A stretch of DNA of 64,000 bases, taken from contig JAYKKR010000009.1 in assembly GCA_036971615.1 (NCBI GenBank), forward strand, positions 1,054,001 to 1,118,000, written 5' to 3'. This DNA is from Amyloporia xantha (Eukaryota > Basidiomycota > Agaricomycetes > Polyporales > Adustoporiaceae). The notes beneath the pieces were generated by a model. That model was not told where the DNA came from, searched no databases, and saw nothing but the letters and a program-made list of their open reading frames with translations. Within the stretch, counting starts at the first letter, position 1, and each line of letters starts with the position of its first letter. A program made the position numbers and the translations under genes. Shown here one piece after another: positions 25,575 to 37,503 of this stretch.

Positions 25575-28500
25575 ATGTCATCTCCTTCGAAACCAGTCAA
25601 CATTGCTAGCCCGCCCTCGTTCGACAGACAATTTCTGGGTACACCTCCAAACCAGTCTGCTGTTACATCTGGCTCGCCGAGCCCGCGCCTGCTGCGAGCG
25701 CAGTATGCTGGCACCCCGCCGCCGCCCAACATTCCTCGGCGCGGGACCCCCATAGGTACCCCCAGTGCTGCGGGGAGCTCACCCCTTCTGCTTCCTACTC
25801 CATTAGTTGGTGCAGGAGAACCATCTTCTGGCGTGTCGGTGGGTGGTATCAGCGCACGCAGACCCTCCGCCATATCTGGCAATGGAAGCGGAAGCGAGGC
25901 GAATGCGCTGGATGAGCTCACAGATGAAGAGAAAGCGAGGATCATCAGGAGGCACCTTGTCTCAAGGCAGAACCGCGAGCTTCACGAATCGTCCTCGCGT
26001 GGGTCTATCAGTGGTGGGTCCGACCACGGTGCAGTGTCGAAGCGATCGTCTGCTTCGCATTTGCGTATAGAGAGGGAGGATTCGGAACCGTTTCCAGTAC
26101 CATACCATGCTCCTGGTGCCGATGTGACGTGAGTCCACTTTCCCCTAGTCTCTTTGTCATTACTATAGCATGGCCAGAGCTCCTATCGAGCGTGCTAGAG
26201 CAGCAAATCCTGCTCTAGCACGGTCCTAGGCCTATCTGTGCCTGAGGGTTGCATCTCTATCACTAGGTTCTCCCGCAATACCTTCTTTGGTGTTGTGGGT
26301 CTATCCTGCTAAGTCGTGGGAGCACTCAGTATCTGCCACCACGATAACGTGCGCAGAAGCACATTTATTGTGAACAGTCTCACCGCAAGACGTTTCATTT
26401 GAACGCAAGATTGCCTTTCCCTGCAATAGTCTCATGAAAGGGAACACACAACGCGCGTTGGGATGCATACACTTTGGGAGTCCGCTATCTCGTGTGACGA
26501 GGTTACGCAGTTAAACGCAGCTGGAAATGAAACCCGTTCATATTAATATTGGGCGCAGAATGTAGCGAGCAACCGTCTTCTGTAGCTGAAGGGCGGCATG
26601 AATCTGCGGACTCTCATACATGATACTGTACTCCATCCACTTCCATGCATATAGCTTTTATGCTCCTCCACTACCTCCAAACTCTGCCCAAGCCCCTCGA
26701 ATTCCATATGCTATCCACTCACAACATACGCTGACACTCTAATCTACAGTCACGGCATATACAAGTGGCAGGCCGACAAACGCCGCCAGGCTGCACGACC
26801 GCGCGCAGCGTCCTTCGCCGGGTCGCAGAGTTCCGTCCCAGACCCTGCCTTCCAACATCTGCACGAGCCAGGAGGCTTCCGCAGGAACTACCTTCTCACA
26901 CGTGACGGGAATGACCACAGTTCGCTGCCCCGCGCTGTTCCGCGCAACTTCATTGAATTCCTCTATCTCTTCGGGCACTTTGTAAGCATCGTTGTCTACC
27001 CTCAAGCAGACTGCGACTCTGCCTCATCACGAGAGGAGCAATGCTGATTGACAATCTTCTTGTGCCTATGTTTCCACAGGCCGGAGAAGACCTCGAAGAA
27101 ATCGAGGAGGAGGACGAGTACGAGCACTGGCGGGATGAAGAGTCGCGCGGCGAGACGCCCCCTCTGGCGGAGAGGGCTCTCGCAGAGACCGCACCGCTGT
27201 CGATCGGTCTACCGCCGGAGACCGCGACAGATTTGCACAAAGCAAGCGAACGCTCGCCGCTGCTTGGGCGCTCGTTGTCGCGCTCGAGGAGGCGGAGGTC
27301 GGCGAGTGCGGGCGCGCATGGGGATGCTACGGTGACGCAGGCGGTGCTGATGGTTTGTCCATTCTCGTTGCCATTAATGCGAAGGTGGCTTGTGTTGACG
27401 AGGCTGGCGTAGTTACTGAAATCCTTTGTCGGCACGGGTATCTTGTTCCTCGGCAAGGCGTAAGTGCACTGGTCGTGATATTGCAGGACTGAAACTCATG
27501 ATAACGTTGTCTATCTTGTATAGGTTCTTCAATGGTGGCATTCTGTTCTCGAGTGCAGTGCTGACGTTCATCGCTCTGATCTCGTTATACTCGTTCTTAC
27601 TTCTCGTAAAGACCAAGTTCGTCGTTTCGGGCAGTTTCGGTGGTATGTGTCTCATTCGCGTCTCTTCTGCCGTTAACAGCGTCTGATTGTCCTTCATAAC
27701 TGCAGATATCGGCGGGACATTGTACGGACCATGGATGCGTTATGCGATCCTCGGCTCAATCACAATTTCACAACTCGGCTTCGTCTCCGCCTACATTATC
27801 TTCGTTTCGGAGAATCTTCAGGCGTTCACTCTCGCGGTGACCAACTGTGCCAAGTTGTTAGGTATACAATATTTCATCGTCCTCCAGATGTTCATATTCG
27901 TCCCGCTTGCGCTCGTCCGCAATCTTGCAAAGCTGAGCACGACGGCACTGGTGGCGGACGCGTTTATCTTGGCTGGATTGATTTATATATTCGGGAGCGA
28001 GGCTGGAATCATGGCGAAGCAGGGCCACGCACAGGTTGAATTGTTCAATGCAAGGGACTGGCCGTTGTTGATTGGGTGAGTATCATAAGGCTTCTTGACA
28101 TACTATAGTGTTGCAATCTGATCGACCGTTGTATAGAACTGCTGTCTTCTCTTTCGAAGGCATTGGCTTGGTGAGTGACTGTCGCCAGTCGACATCGACA
28201 TCGTTTACTCAATACGTAAATAGGTCATTCCAATCACTGATGCTATGAAGGAACCAAGAAAGTTTCCCAAAGTTCTCACCGGGGTCATGCTTTTCCTCAT
28301 GGGTGCGTCTTAGTTCTTATCTGACTCAGGGGCACAATTAACATCACTGCCAGTTCTATTCTGTGGCGGCGGTGTCATGTCGTATTTGACCTTCGGTGCT
28401 GATGTCCAGACTGTCGTTATCGTCAACCTCGACACCACCAGCAAGTTCACACAAATCGTACAGTTGCTGTACTCGCTTGCAATCATGCTCTCGGTGCCGC

Positions 28501-29024
28501 TCCAGCTATTCCCTGCTGTGCGCATCATGGAGAACGGGCTGTTCGAGCGCAGTGGGAAGTCAGACACACGTATCAAATGGACGAAGAACTTATTCCGATT
28601 CTGTGTGGTCGTGTTCTGTTCGGGTCTGAGCTGGGTCGGTGCAAATGACCTGGACAAGTTCGTTTCATTCGTGGGCAGCTTCGCCTGGTGCGTTTCCTGA
28701 TCTTCGTTTCTCTGCCGTCACTCCAATATTATTCCATTCTGCAGTGTGCCACTCTGTTATGTTTACCCAGCGATGCTTCACTACAAGGCGTGCGCGCACA
28801 CGCGTAAACAGAAGATCGCCGATATTGCGCTGATGATCTTCGGAACAGTGGCTGCAGCCTACACTACAATACAGACCGTCAACGTTTGTCTTTTTTATGG
28901 TTATCTCTATGTCCGGCGACTGAAGTCAGGTTTTTAGCTTATGGTCGCACCGGCGCCGGCTGTTCCGCCGAGGTTAGGCAGCTGTGATATTCCCGAAGAG
29001 CTTCTTGGTGGTTTGAGGCAGTGA
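25575..29024 (+). CDS. AVT3: Vacuolar amino-acid exporter of the AAAP family (AVT3 type)
   Basis: Likely moves neutral amino acids out of the vacuole. Starts at 25575 (CACC-ATG, MSSPSKPVNIASPPS). About 350 N-terminal residues are cytosolic and disordered, with EELTDEEKARIIRRHL-like and acidic stretches ending in ASERSPLLGRSLSRSRRRR. The transporter domain then begins LLKSFVGTGILFLGKAFFNGGI, the hallmark of the family, and continues with about 11 membrane segments (FSSAVLTFIALISLYSFLLL, YAILGSITISQLGFVSAYII, FSFEGIGLVIPITDAMKEP, VMSYLTFGADVQTVVIVNL and others). The last exon ends LLGGLRQ, TGA at 29022. Introns are short except the first one (26129-26749, 621 nt). Frames join cleanly throughout, including the final GTTTGT...TTTTAG intron. 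The AAAP family is certain; AVT3 versus AVT4 is inferred from the long N-terminus and the SFVGTGILFLGKAF motif. Confidence 0.9.
26191..26222. repeat. 13-bp perfect inverted repeat inside the long AVT3 intron
   Basis: CGTGCTAGAGCAG (26191-26203) is followed, after a 6-nt loop, by its exact reverse complement CTGCTCTAGCACG (26210-26222). It lies near the 5' end of a 621-nt intron, about ten times longer than the other introns in this window. Function unknown. Confidence 0.8.
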
Positions 29025-29304
29025 TTTTTGGGACAATCATCTACTTAGTGATTGTGATCTATGGGGATAAGGGTCTATTTATGACGAAGGCATACAGTCA
29101 TTACTATAAAGCACATATTCACACTACTATCTTCAGTGTTGCATGCAATGCTACTCGCAATGCGAAAAGCTCCAGGTCATGAGCGTTCTACTGACTGTGC
29201 GCTCCTCTACCAACCGCGCTGGTTGTACATTGTTGCCTGACCATAGGCAGGCAATTGTCTAGGGTCTGCGTCAGCTTTGAAAACATACTGGACTGTGAGG
29301 GGGC

Positions 29305-31327
29305 TCAAATTAGCGGATGAATTGGAGGCAGAGATAGGGAATTCATACATAGCGAATGTTGTCCTGCGTCAAAGCAATACCCGAAGAAGTTCTCTCCGTG
29401 GTACGCCTTCTGGGGCCAGCATCGTTCGTCGCCGTCGTCGCTGTCATAATCATCATCTTGCTCATCACCATCTTCACTTTCATTCCCATCTTCACTCATC
29501 AGGCTGTCTTGATCGTCGCTGAATGGTTCTGATGCCCATCTTGGGATCTTCGCAGGTCGGTAATCGTGCGTGTAGCCAAGGCGGTCCATGTACCCGCACT
29601 CAGTAGCGGCATATAGGTGAGAGTGGCGCGCATCCCAGGCCATGGAGACCACCGCATTATTTCCAGTACCCAGTTCGTAGACAGCGGCGCACGCACGAAC
29701 ATCCCACATCTTGATTTGCTGACTTGACTGGCCCGCAGTGAACAAGGCTGACAGATCAAAACACAAGTGAGAGCATGTCCCTCAGCAGCTACAACTAATG
29801 GAAAACGTACTGGGAACACCGTCCGGGTGGACAAAAATAACGTCGGAACATGGCTCACTCAGTTTACCTGCGTTAAAGGTTATCGCTGGCATCGGGTGTC
29901 GCATGTCAAAGAGCCTGACATAGCCATCGGAACCAGCAGTTGCGAACATGTTCGGCTCTCCCTGACTCGTAGAGAAGTTCTCGACGTCGCCCCCATGCCC
30001 GAGGAACCGCGCCACGGTTCGGCCATTATGCTCCAAATCCAGCGCAAAACACCCATATCCCTGATTACGCCTCCCGTTCTCACCGCATAGCATATTGCCG
30101 CTAGGTGTATGCAAGTGCCAGACATCGGGTGAGAGTTGAGGATCGGCAAATCGGATCTTGGCATGGGGCTTGCTGCCCGTAGAAAGCTCGATCGCGTCTC
30201 CGTCGTCGTCGCGCCAGCTATCTTCTGTGTTGACCTTTCCCTTTCCAATCCGTTTGTTGTTGGATCCGTGGGTCTCGAGCTCGTCGATATTCCATACAAA
30301 TGCCTTGCCTTTCCCTGCACGCACAATTCGACCATTGGGCAGAATAGCAATTCCGCCCTCGCATTTGTCAGACCGGAGTGTGTTTGTTGCTTCAGGCCGG
30401 GTCCTATCGCCTCCTGACCTCGCCGCCCATCGATACGACTTGATCCTCTCAGAATCGGCCACGAAGACTAGCTTCCTATCCTCATCCATGGCCATAGCAT
30501 ACGCGACGTCAGAGAGTTTGGGCTGGAATGACTTGGACTCTTCCAGCACGCTGTCTTTATCTTCGTCATCCAAATCATAGTAATGCACGACAGGGTCGCG
30601 ATTCTTCCACCCTCCCGCAGCCGCAATGGCCATGAAGGACGAGCCCGAAGAGATCAAAAGCTTTGTAGGGGTGCAGATATGGCCGGAAAATATCTCACAT
30701 CGGGCTTGATAAATGACACTGGCCAGCGGCGTAGCATCTGTGGCAGATACGACTACGTTGGGACGAAAACGCGAAAGACGCGTGGTCTTGTCACGGGGCT
30801 GAACGCTTCGCTTCCATCTACCAGGGCCAGGGAATTTGGGCATAGGTTCTAAAAATGAAAATTGACCGATGAGTAACTTCCTGGAGAGGATTGACTGCTT
30901 ACTAGACCGGTCCATGAAGTCTTTGAAGAAGGGGATCAACATATCAACCAGACCTTGTGCTGAGGGCTAGATTTAGACAAGGGATATTGGACATTATCTG
31001 CTCTAGACAGGTACGCGTACCGAAGGGCATCTTAAGGGTGTCATCGACAATTGCACCGTGATGAGCGAAAGACGGGATAAAATCGAAGAGATCCGCAGAG
31101 CCATAGGCCAGACAAACCCCACTGGCTATGGTTTTATGAGCCTTTTCGACTATATCTTCGAGATCCTCGGCGCTGCGAGCATCTGCCTCGCGAACGACGG
31201 CACAAGTATCGATCAAAATTTTCAACAAAGCCTGGGCACCTCCGTCGTCTTCACCTTCGTGATCTTCAGAATCAAAGGCGTTCAGACGTCGCTGTATATC
31301 ATCTATCTGGTTGTGCCAGATCGACAT
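29305..31327 (-). CDS. WD40-repeat protein of unknown function
   Basis: Starts at 31327 with MSIWHNQIDDIQRRLNAFDSE. The first ~130 residues are helical and acidic. After two short introns (one joining KMPFG to GLVDMLIPFFKDFMDRS, the next to KPMPKFPGPGRW) the WD part begins with WKNRDPVVHYYDLDDE. Recognisable repeat cores are AYAMAMDEDRKLVFVADSERIKSYRW, GIAILPNGRIVRAGKGKAFVWN, NFSTSQGEPNMFATAGSDGYVRLFDMR, ALFTAGQSSQQIKMWDVRACAA and SMAWDARHSHLYAATECG. An acidic tail rich in Asp, Glu and Ser follows (SDDQDSLMSEDGNESEDGDE). WD propellers act as binding platforms; no catalytic role or partner can be read from the sequence. Chromatin or ubiquitin-ligase adaptor roles are possible but unsupported. 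The frame is intact over about four exons; the exact 3' end is less sure than the start. Confidence 0.8.
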
Positions 31328-31904
31328 GGTTGTTTGTTTGTGAGATTGTAAGGTAATACAAAGGAAAAGGCTTGCGGCGAAATTCGCGACGACGCGTTGC
31401 GCGTTGTGGCGTTGTAACCACGTGCTTCGCGTTTCGCCACACACGCGTCGAGCAGTTACTAATCCTTCCTTAAGCTTAAATGGTAGAGTTGATTCTCGCA
31501 CTGCCAGTCGCTTGCTATACATACCCCTTCAATATTGCTTTGACGTGAATGTGGCCTTACAAAATTGAACAATATTTACGCGTGCTAGGTATGTATGTCC
31601 CTGACCCTTTCGCAGAAATATCGGTCAGGGGTAGGTATCGATCACCTTCCTGCCTTAGCTCTGCTCTCCCATCGGAGGCAATGAATAACAATATGGACCA
31701 CGATATATGCGTGATCTCTTTCAATCAGTTGTGTCTCCTGACATCTCTCTTTGCCGATATCCGCTCAGACGATCTCATGACGACATCTTGCCAAGGCTTA
31801 TCTGTGGACGAGGTTCAACGAGAGAGCTTGTTTCCGTATCTCCCGCATTTGTCGCAGACTCCATTTATTGAATAACAATCCACCACAATCTGCCCATCTA
31901 CACC
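31328..31904. promoter_or_regulatory. Divergent promoter region
   Basis: About 580 bp between the WD40 gene (-) and the epimerase-like gene (+). No protein family is recognisable in the short frames. An A-rich leader (CCACAATCTG...CACC) directly precedes the ATG at 31905. Confidence 0.45.
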
Positions 31905-32915
31905 ATGAAGCTCGCAGTTACAGGCACCACCGGTCGGATCGGACAACGCGTCGTAATCGCTGCACTGAAACAAGGGCACTCAGTCGTAGGGATTGATCTC
32001 GCGCCAAAGGATGTCGGGTTTTCTGCGGACCCAGATTTCACTTTCATCCAAGCTGATCTGCGCGATTATGAATCCGCATACAGCGCTTTCAGAGGGTGTG
32101 ATGGGATTGTCCAGCTGGCAGCATCCCCAACGCCAGGGGACTATATTGCTGATACTCATAACAGGTACATTTTCAGCATGTTTTGCTTTATCTTAGGCAC
32201 ATCTAAGAATCATCGCACCAGCAATGTCGTGATCACTTGGAATGTCCTGCGCTCAGCTGCTGAGGTGAGCTCACAGACCTGAAATTGCGCGTTTGGCTCT
32301 GACTACATTCATAACTCCAGCTGGGGATCAAACGGGTCGCCCAGGCGTCATCTGTCAATGTACTGCCATTGGTTTATAGTCAGGGTCCTAAGATCAGCTA
32401 CTTCCCGATTGATGAAGAGCATCCTTGCGAACCGGACGAACCATACGGCCTGTCTAAACTGTAAAGCGCGCTCTCTTCTAACGTCATACAATCGATGACG
32501 TTTTCTATCATGCAGGATCGCTGAAATTCAGGCGGACGCCATAGTCCGACGCTACTCCTTCATGCGCGTTGCAAGCCTTCGCTTGCATTGGTCGTGTCCG
32601 ACTCGCACCGCTGCGAAACGCGGCGACCCGACTAGACGGAAGAACGACCTATGGGGCTACGTGCAGGAGGACTGCGGTGCGGAGGCGTTCCTGCTGGCAG
32701 TATTTGGGGAAACCGGCAAGTGGTCAGGCCATGAGAGGTTTTTCATCGCAGCACCGGATTTAGCCCACGATGAGGATACGATGGTATTGAAAGAGCAGTA
32801 TTATCCAGATGTCCCTATCAGAGAAGGTAAGGATCTTGAAGGGAGGAAGGGGTTCTTTGATTGTTCGAAGGCAGAGCGACTGCTAGACTGGGTACATAGG
32901 TACAAGGAAGAGTAG
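31905..32915 (+). CDS. NAD(P)-dependent epimerase/dehydratase-like protein (extended SDR)
   Basis: Four exons with three short introns; frames join cleanly (HN-SNVVITWN, AAE-LGIKRVAQ, SKL-IAEIQAD). The N-terminal Rossmann motif is MKLAVTGTTGRIGQRVV (TGxxGxxG), followed by the acidic residue in GIDLAP, the ADLRD motif and the active-site motif YGLSK (YxxxK) with Ser in QASSVNVL upstream. The C-terminal half has the substrate-binding residues of the family (MRVASLRLHW, FFIAAPDLAHDEDT) and ends DWVHRYKEE. About 280 residues, normal for atypical or extended SDR proteins of the NAD-dependent epimerase family (Pfam PF01370 type). Likely cytosolic; the substrate is unknown. Many fungal members act on sugars or on small secondary metabolites, but neighbours give no hint. 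Confidence 0.87.
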
Positions 32916-33142
32916 TCTGATTTTGCAAGCACGCCCAAAAATGGGCGAGCGTAAACGTGTTATAATATCTCGGGAGCCTAGCACAAATAATCCGTGATGT
33001 GTATCGTCTCAACGACCCCGTCCCGCTCTTCAAAACACCCGGGCGTACTACACATGTTATTCAGAATATCCGAGTCGCTCGTATTTAAGAATCTGGAATG
33101 GAGCTCGGTGAATTCTAGTTGGCGATACAGCAAGCCATTCAC

Positions 33143-34171
33143 TCACCAAGACGCGTTCTCCACTACAGCGTCGTCCTCGTCTTCGGATATCCAAGGAGGG
33201 AGAGCATCTGGTAGAGGCGGGATGCCATCGTCCAGAGATCCACGCAGACCGACTGCGGCATGTCCCTCTTTGAGGGAGACCAGCCGGAATAGCGGGCAGA
33301 AACTGCGCTGTCCGGCTTTATTGACCTTCGACTTGAAATTTCCGGTGTATGTGCTTCGGACCCAACTGACATCAACTTCAGCCGATGCCACACCAGGTGC
33401 TGGCATCTCTGCGCTCATCCCCATCACGAGGCTCTTCGTGCGTGGGGAAGTCAGATAGCGAGCATAGGATGAGCATCGGTGAACTTGGGATACGATGACA
33501 GCGTCACGCAGCATCGGCTCATCAAACAGACGTCTGAGACAGCCCGCAGGTTCTATCGCTGAAATGCTGTCATTATTCATCGCGAGGATTGCACCATAAC
33601 CAGACGAAAAATGGAATCCTGCCTTGACGCTGCAATTTGCTAGCGCTGGCGTCAGGCTACCTCCGAGAGTATTCGTGAGTAAGGAAAAGTGGCATATGTC
33701 AAAGAAGTTTTGCATACCTTGATGCATCGCCACTGATGTCCATTTGTTCGGCATTCTGTGACACCATCCAAGTCAATCCATCCACAGCATCCTCCGCATA
33801 GTCCGTTGGTTTGGGAATGTTATACTTGTCCGCAATCCCATCCCTGTATATGTTCCCTTCCCTGATGAATATGCCATGCTTGCGACGCCAGAATGTCCAA
33901 CCGATGTTGCCAGCAGTTATTCGACCCCAGTCTCCTACATCCACCACAACCTCAGGATCCCAGCTGGCATATTTATGAGTTGCTTCGAAAAGTAGGTCAA
34001 CATATTTTCGTTCACTGTCGAGTTTCATTGGGTCAATGCGTAAAACTGAGATTCCATGAGCACCTTTATACTTAGTATAGCAAAATACAAGACAGCCGTT
34101 AGCCAGCCGTTTTTTGTCTATCAAGACAGCGCTCGGATCGTGGTGTCATTTCTGAGCCTCGCCTCCATCAT
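33143..34171 (-). CDS. Lineage-specific protein of unknown function
   Basis: Possible start at the double ATG 34166-34171 (MMEARLRNDTTIR). The protein continues VLIDKKRLANGCLVFCYTKYKGAHGISVLRIDPM, GRITAGNIGWTFWRRKHGIF, YNIPKPTDYAEDAVDGLTWM and, after an intron near 33700-33755, CSVKAGFHFSSGYGAILAMNN, AVIVSQVHRCSSYARYLTSP and FKSKVNKAGQRSFCPLFRL. The tail is acidic (WISEDEDDAVVENASW). It resembles uncharacterised Agaricomycete proteins that I have seen but cannot name; no catalytic motif is visible. A frame break of one or two bases at 34127-34133 separates IRA from VLIDKK, again best explained by an indel. The protein has no obvious membrane segment or clear signal peptide. Function unknown. 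Confidence 0.65.
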
Positions 34172-35380
34172 ATTGAAGCCATCCGTAGGTGCGTTGGCAG
34201 ACGGGCGACATAAATTTCCGTCGTGTATCGCGGAGGTGGTCAGGTATCACCGCCGCAGATCAGGCCCCATAGGCCCCAGGAGTTGAGCGCATGAACAAGA
34301 ACTAAGCAGTACGTATACTAGTATCACTGCCAGTGTGCCGAAACTGTGCTTGCAGTGAGAAGCTCAGGCCTCAGGGTTAAGCGCTCATAGTACAACTACG
34401 AATCGTAAAATCGGGTCATGTGTTGGCTCGCAGTCAGGCTGCGTTAATACTTGCTGACCCTCCTTTCCTTTCTTACTCGCCCGTGTCTTCTCATCTTCCG
34501 GCGCAGTGCTGCATGCTGCAAGGGCTATGTGCCAATGCCACGTTCTGATTACTGGCGCACTGATCGCCGTGTCTAAAGACGTCTAAGACTGCTAGCGTTG
34601 CGGTGTGTCCGATCTCTAGACACCGATCTCCTGCAAGCCGCACTTATGGCCATCACTCGACATGAGGTACGATACAGTACATTTGTATCGTTTCTTCTCA
34701 TCTCGAATTACGCGCACAATAGGACCCCTCTGTTGAAGTTCGCATTCATCCATCACCTTCATTCACACAGCCATGCGGCTATTTCATGCGGTGAAAATTC
34801 CTCACACTGCTCGGATATATTGCAATCAATTACAAAATGCGGTACTAAGCGTCAAAAACTGTTTTCAGTGAGGTGAAATACGTGAAAACTGCTGTCTGGG
34901 TAGTAGGTACTATATTAACACATGGCTTGCCGCTACGCGACAGCCTACTGGTGGCTTGCTCACACACTGACATTCCACTACCATGGGTGTCTTCTTCCAC
35001 ACTCTCAAGCTTTACATCGAGGCGTTGCTGTCTCTCCGTTGGTATACAGGGTTTACATTCTCCCCCTCTCACCAACTGATTGTTGACTGTTCAGGATTAA
35101 ATTCTTGTTTAAACCTACGAATGGAGACAAGAGGAACACCAAAACAATGTCAGTTATAACAACATCGTCCGTCATGTTTTGTATCTCATCCGTTTAAAGT
35201 GCATTTTCGGGTTCCCATGAAACTATTCTCAACGGGTCAGTCTTGTCTCCTCCCAACAATTTGCTTGATTGTGACACTTATCCGTTGTTATGAACAGTAG
35301 CCTAAATGTGACAGGGTGGGCGATGAACGTATGATTTGTCTCACCGCGCACTTATTGATCTTGTTTCCTTGACTCAACAG
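34172..35380. other. Intergenic, upstream of the caspase array
   Basis: About 1.2 kb. It must contain the first exon(s) of the first caspase gene. One candidate is the frame opening at 34983 (MGVFFHTLKLYIEALLS), which stays open for over 60 codons, but I cannot connect it with confidence. Otherwise no features are seen. Confidence 0.4.
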
Positions 35381-37503
35381 AAGCCGGACACCGTTGTTTG
35401 CCCTGATCATCGGCATAGACCAATACAAGTGCCAGCAAATCCCTCCGTTGAAAAGTGCCATACTGGACGCCAATGCTGTACAGCGCGTTTTGGAGAATAA
35501 TCTCAGGGTCCCGGCAGTGCATATACGTAATCTTCGAGACAAGGAGGCTACGCGAGATGCGATAATCGGCTCGTTGCAAGCTCTGGCAGAGGACACGCGC
35601 ATACAGCATGGCGATGCTGTTCTCATCTATTTTGCAGGTCACGGCTGTTCTATGACAGCACCCACTGGCTGGCCAGGAACCAAGATTGAAGCGCTTGTTC
35701 CCTATGATTACGAATATGAAGACGATTGCAAGGTTCATTCGATCCCAGCCTGTACCATAGCTGTGTTGCTTGACCGCCTCGCAGCTCAGAAGGGTGATAA
35801 TATTGTAAGTATTCTGCACAGCTTATACAGAAGTATCTCACACCCTTTGTACAGACTGTGATCCTTGATTGCTGCCATTCGGGGCTGGGTACCCAAACCA
35901 GCACGGCACAATCTCCTGTCACTATTCGCGGGATAGATAGCTCGGAGGTCATGAGCTCTGACATTGACAGAAAGGTCTTCGACGATTCGTCGGCTTCTCG
36001 CACCCTGCAATCCTACTCTGGATTCACTAATGGCGGCTTGCGATCGCACGTAGTGCTTGCAGCATGTGGTCCAGGAGAGACTGCCCATGAAGAGCAGGAA
36101 GGAGGAGTGTTCACAACGGCTTTCCTCCAAATCTGGTTAGCTATGGGCGGAGACAGAATCGCATACAAGGAATTGGTTCAGCGTATTCCGCAATTGTACG
36201 GGTGCGTTGACCCATAATCAAGGTTTCCCTGAGCTCATTACATGTGTTTAGGCAGACTCCTCGGTACGAGGGATATAATAAAGGCCGTATACTGTTCAAT
36301 GAGCGAGCCTTAGTCAAAAGCGTCAGAAGAAACATACTCAAAGTGCATAAAATGGGTGATGTTTATGTTATGGACAGTGGCAGCATCCATGGAATCGCTG
36401 TTGGAGCAGAGTTTGCCGTTCATGAATTCGAGAATGTTTCCCCGACTGTGCCGCCGCTCGGACATCTCGTTGTCACTGCGACCACTGCCTATAGTACCAC
36501 CCTCAAACCTGCTTCGGACAGCCCCGTCTTTGCTCTCGAAAAGACGACAAATTTCGCAATTCAAAGCCGAGCGAGTCCCGAAGAAGGCCTGCGTGTGCAT
36601 ATCGGGACCGGCGAGGAACTAGCGGATGTGTTTAGAAGAGTCATCCAAGAGATGAATACCTGTAAACTCGGACATCGAAGAATCCTACCCGTGACGCGAG
36701 AAGAGGCGGAACTTGATGTCGTGTTGGAACGTAAACGCATCGTGTTCGATATCCTGGACGATGTAGTCTCACAATATGGCCTTACCCGTTTGCCATTTGA
36801 CATCGCACCTCAAGCCGACCACATCTGTCGCGTGCTAGATGCAGCGGCCCATTATTTCTGGCACTTGCGTCGTACCAGCCAGTCAAACATTCTTCTGCCG
36901 AAGATTAGGATCGAGTTCACGAGGCTCATGCAGCTTGACGAATGCGACGACTTCCTCATGCCTATTCTCGTCCCCGACACGCCAAATCTCGTCCAGGACG
37001 GTGTCGTCAATCTTTTTGTGGACGAGACTTCAATGTACGGCCTCAAAATCACCAATGACACCAACTTAGCTCTATTCCCGTCCATCTTCTATTTCGATAA
37101 TAGCGATTTGAGCATCCGTGAGTTCAGTGGCTGGCTGCTGTGGACAGCCTGATAATGTTGTTACACAGAATCGTCCTACCTTCCGCCCACGTCAGGAGGC
37201 AAGGATTACCCTCCTTTGCCACCAGGGGGTTCTTTGACCATTGGGTATGGTCCTGGCAGTGTCGCACCCTTTACATATTTCTTGAGGGACGGACAAAACG
37301 TTGATGTAGGGTTTTTGAAATTCTTCCTCTCTACTGAACCAGTCGACTTGTTACACTTGATCCAACACTCTCCTTTCGATTTTGAGACAGCGCGCTCTGA
37401 CGTGGCGTATGGAGAAGAAAATTCAGACAAGACGATGTGGGAGACTGCTCTTCTCACGATCGTCCAGAGACGCCCAAGCACTGATTCAGCCCCGAATGCT
37501 TAG
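35381..37503 (+). CDS. Caspase-like cysteine protease C14, array copy 1
   Basis: The caspase p20 fold begins TPLFALIIGIDQYKCQQIPPL. The catalytic His is in YFAGHGCS and the catalytic Cys in VILDCCHSG (35861-35880), so both members of the dyad are present. p10-like segments follow: GLRSHVVLAACGPGETA and GVFTTAFLQIW. After the conserved splice (YG-QTPRYEGYNKGRILFN) comes a ~280-residue module shared with the next two genes (MDSGSIHGIAVGAEFAVHE, LDAAAHYFWHLRR, NGVVNLF-like, MYGLKITNDTNLALFPSIFYFD). A last exon carries a β-rich end (GGSLTIGYGPGSVAPFTYFL, VGFLKFFLSTEPVDLLHLIQ). Introns: GTAAGT..TACAG after KGDNI, GTGCGT..TTTAG, GTGAGT..CACAG. The start lies in an upstream exon not resolved, so the 5' end is partial in this model. 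Such proteases cleave after basic or acidic residues in stress and cell-death pathways; substrate unknown. Confidence 0.85.
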
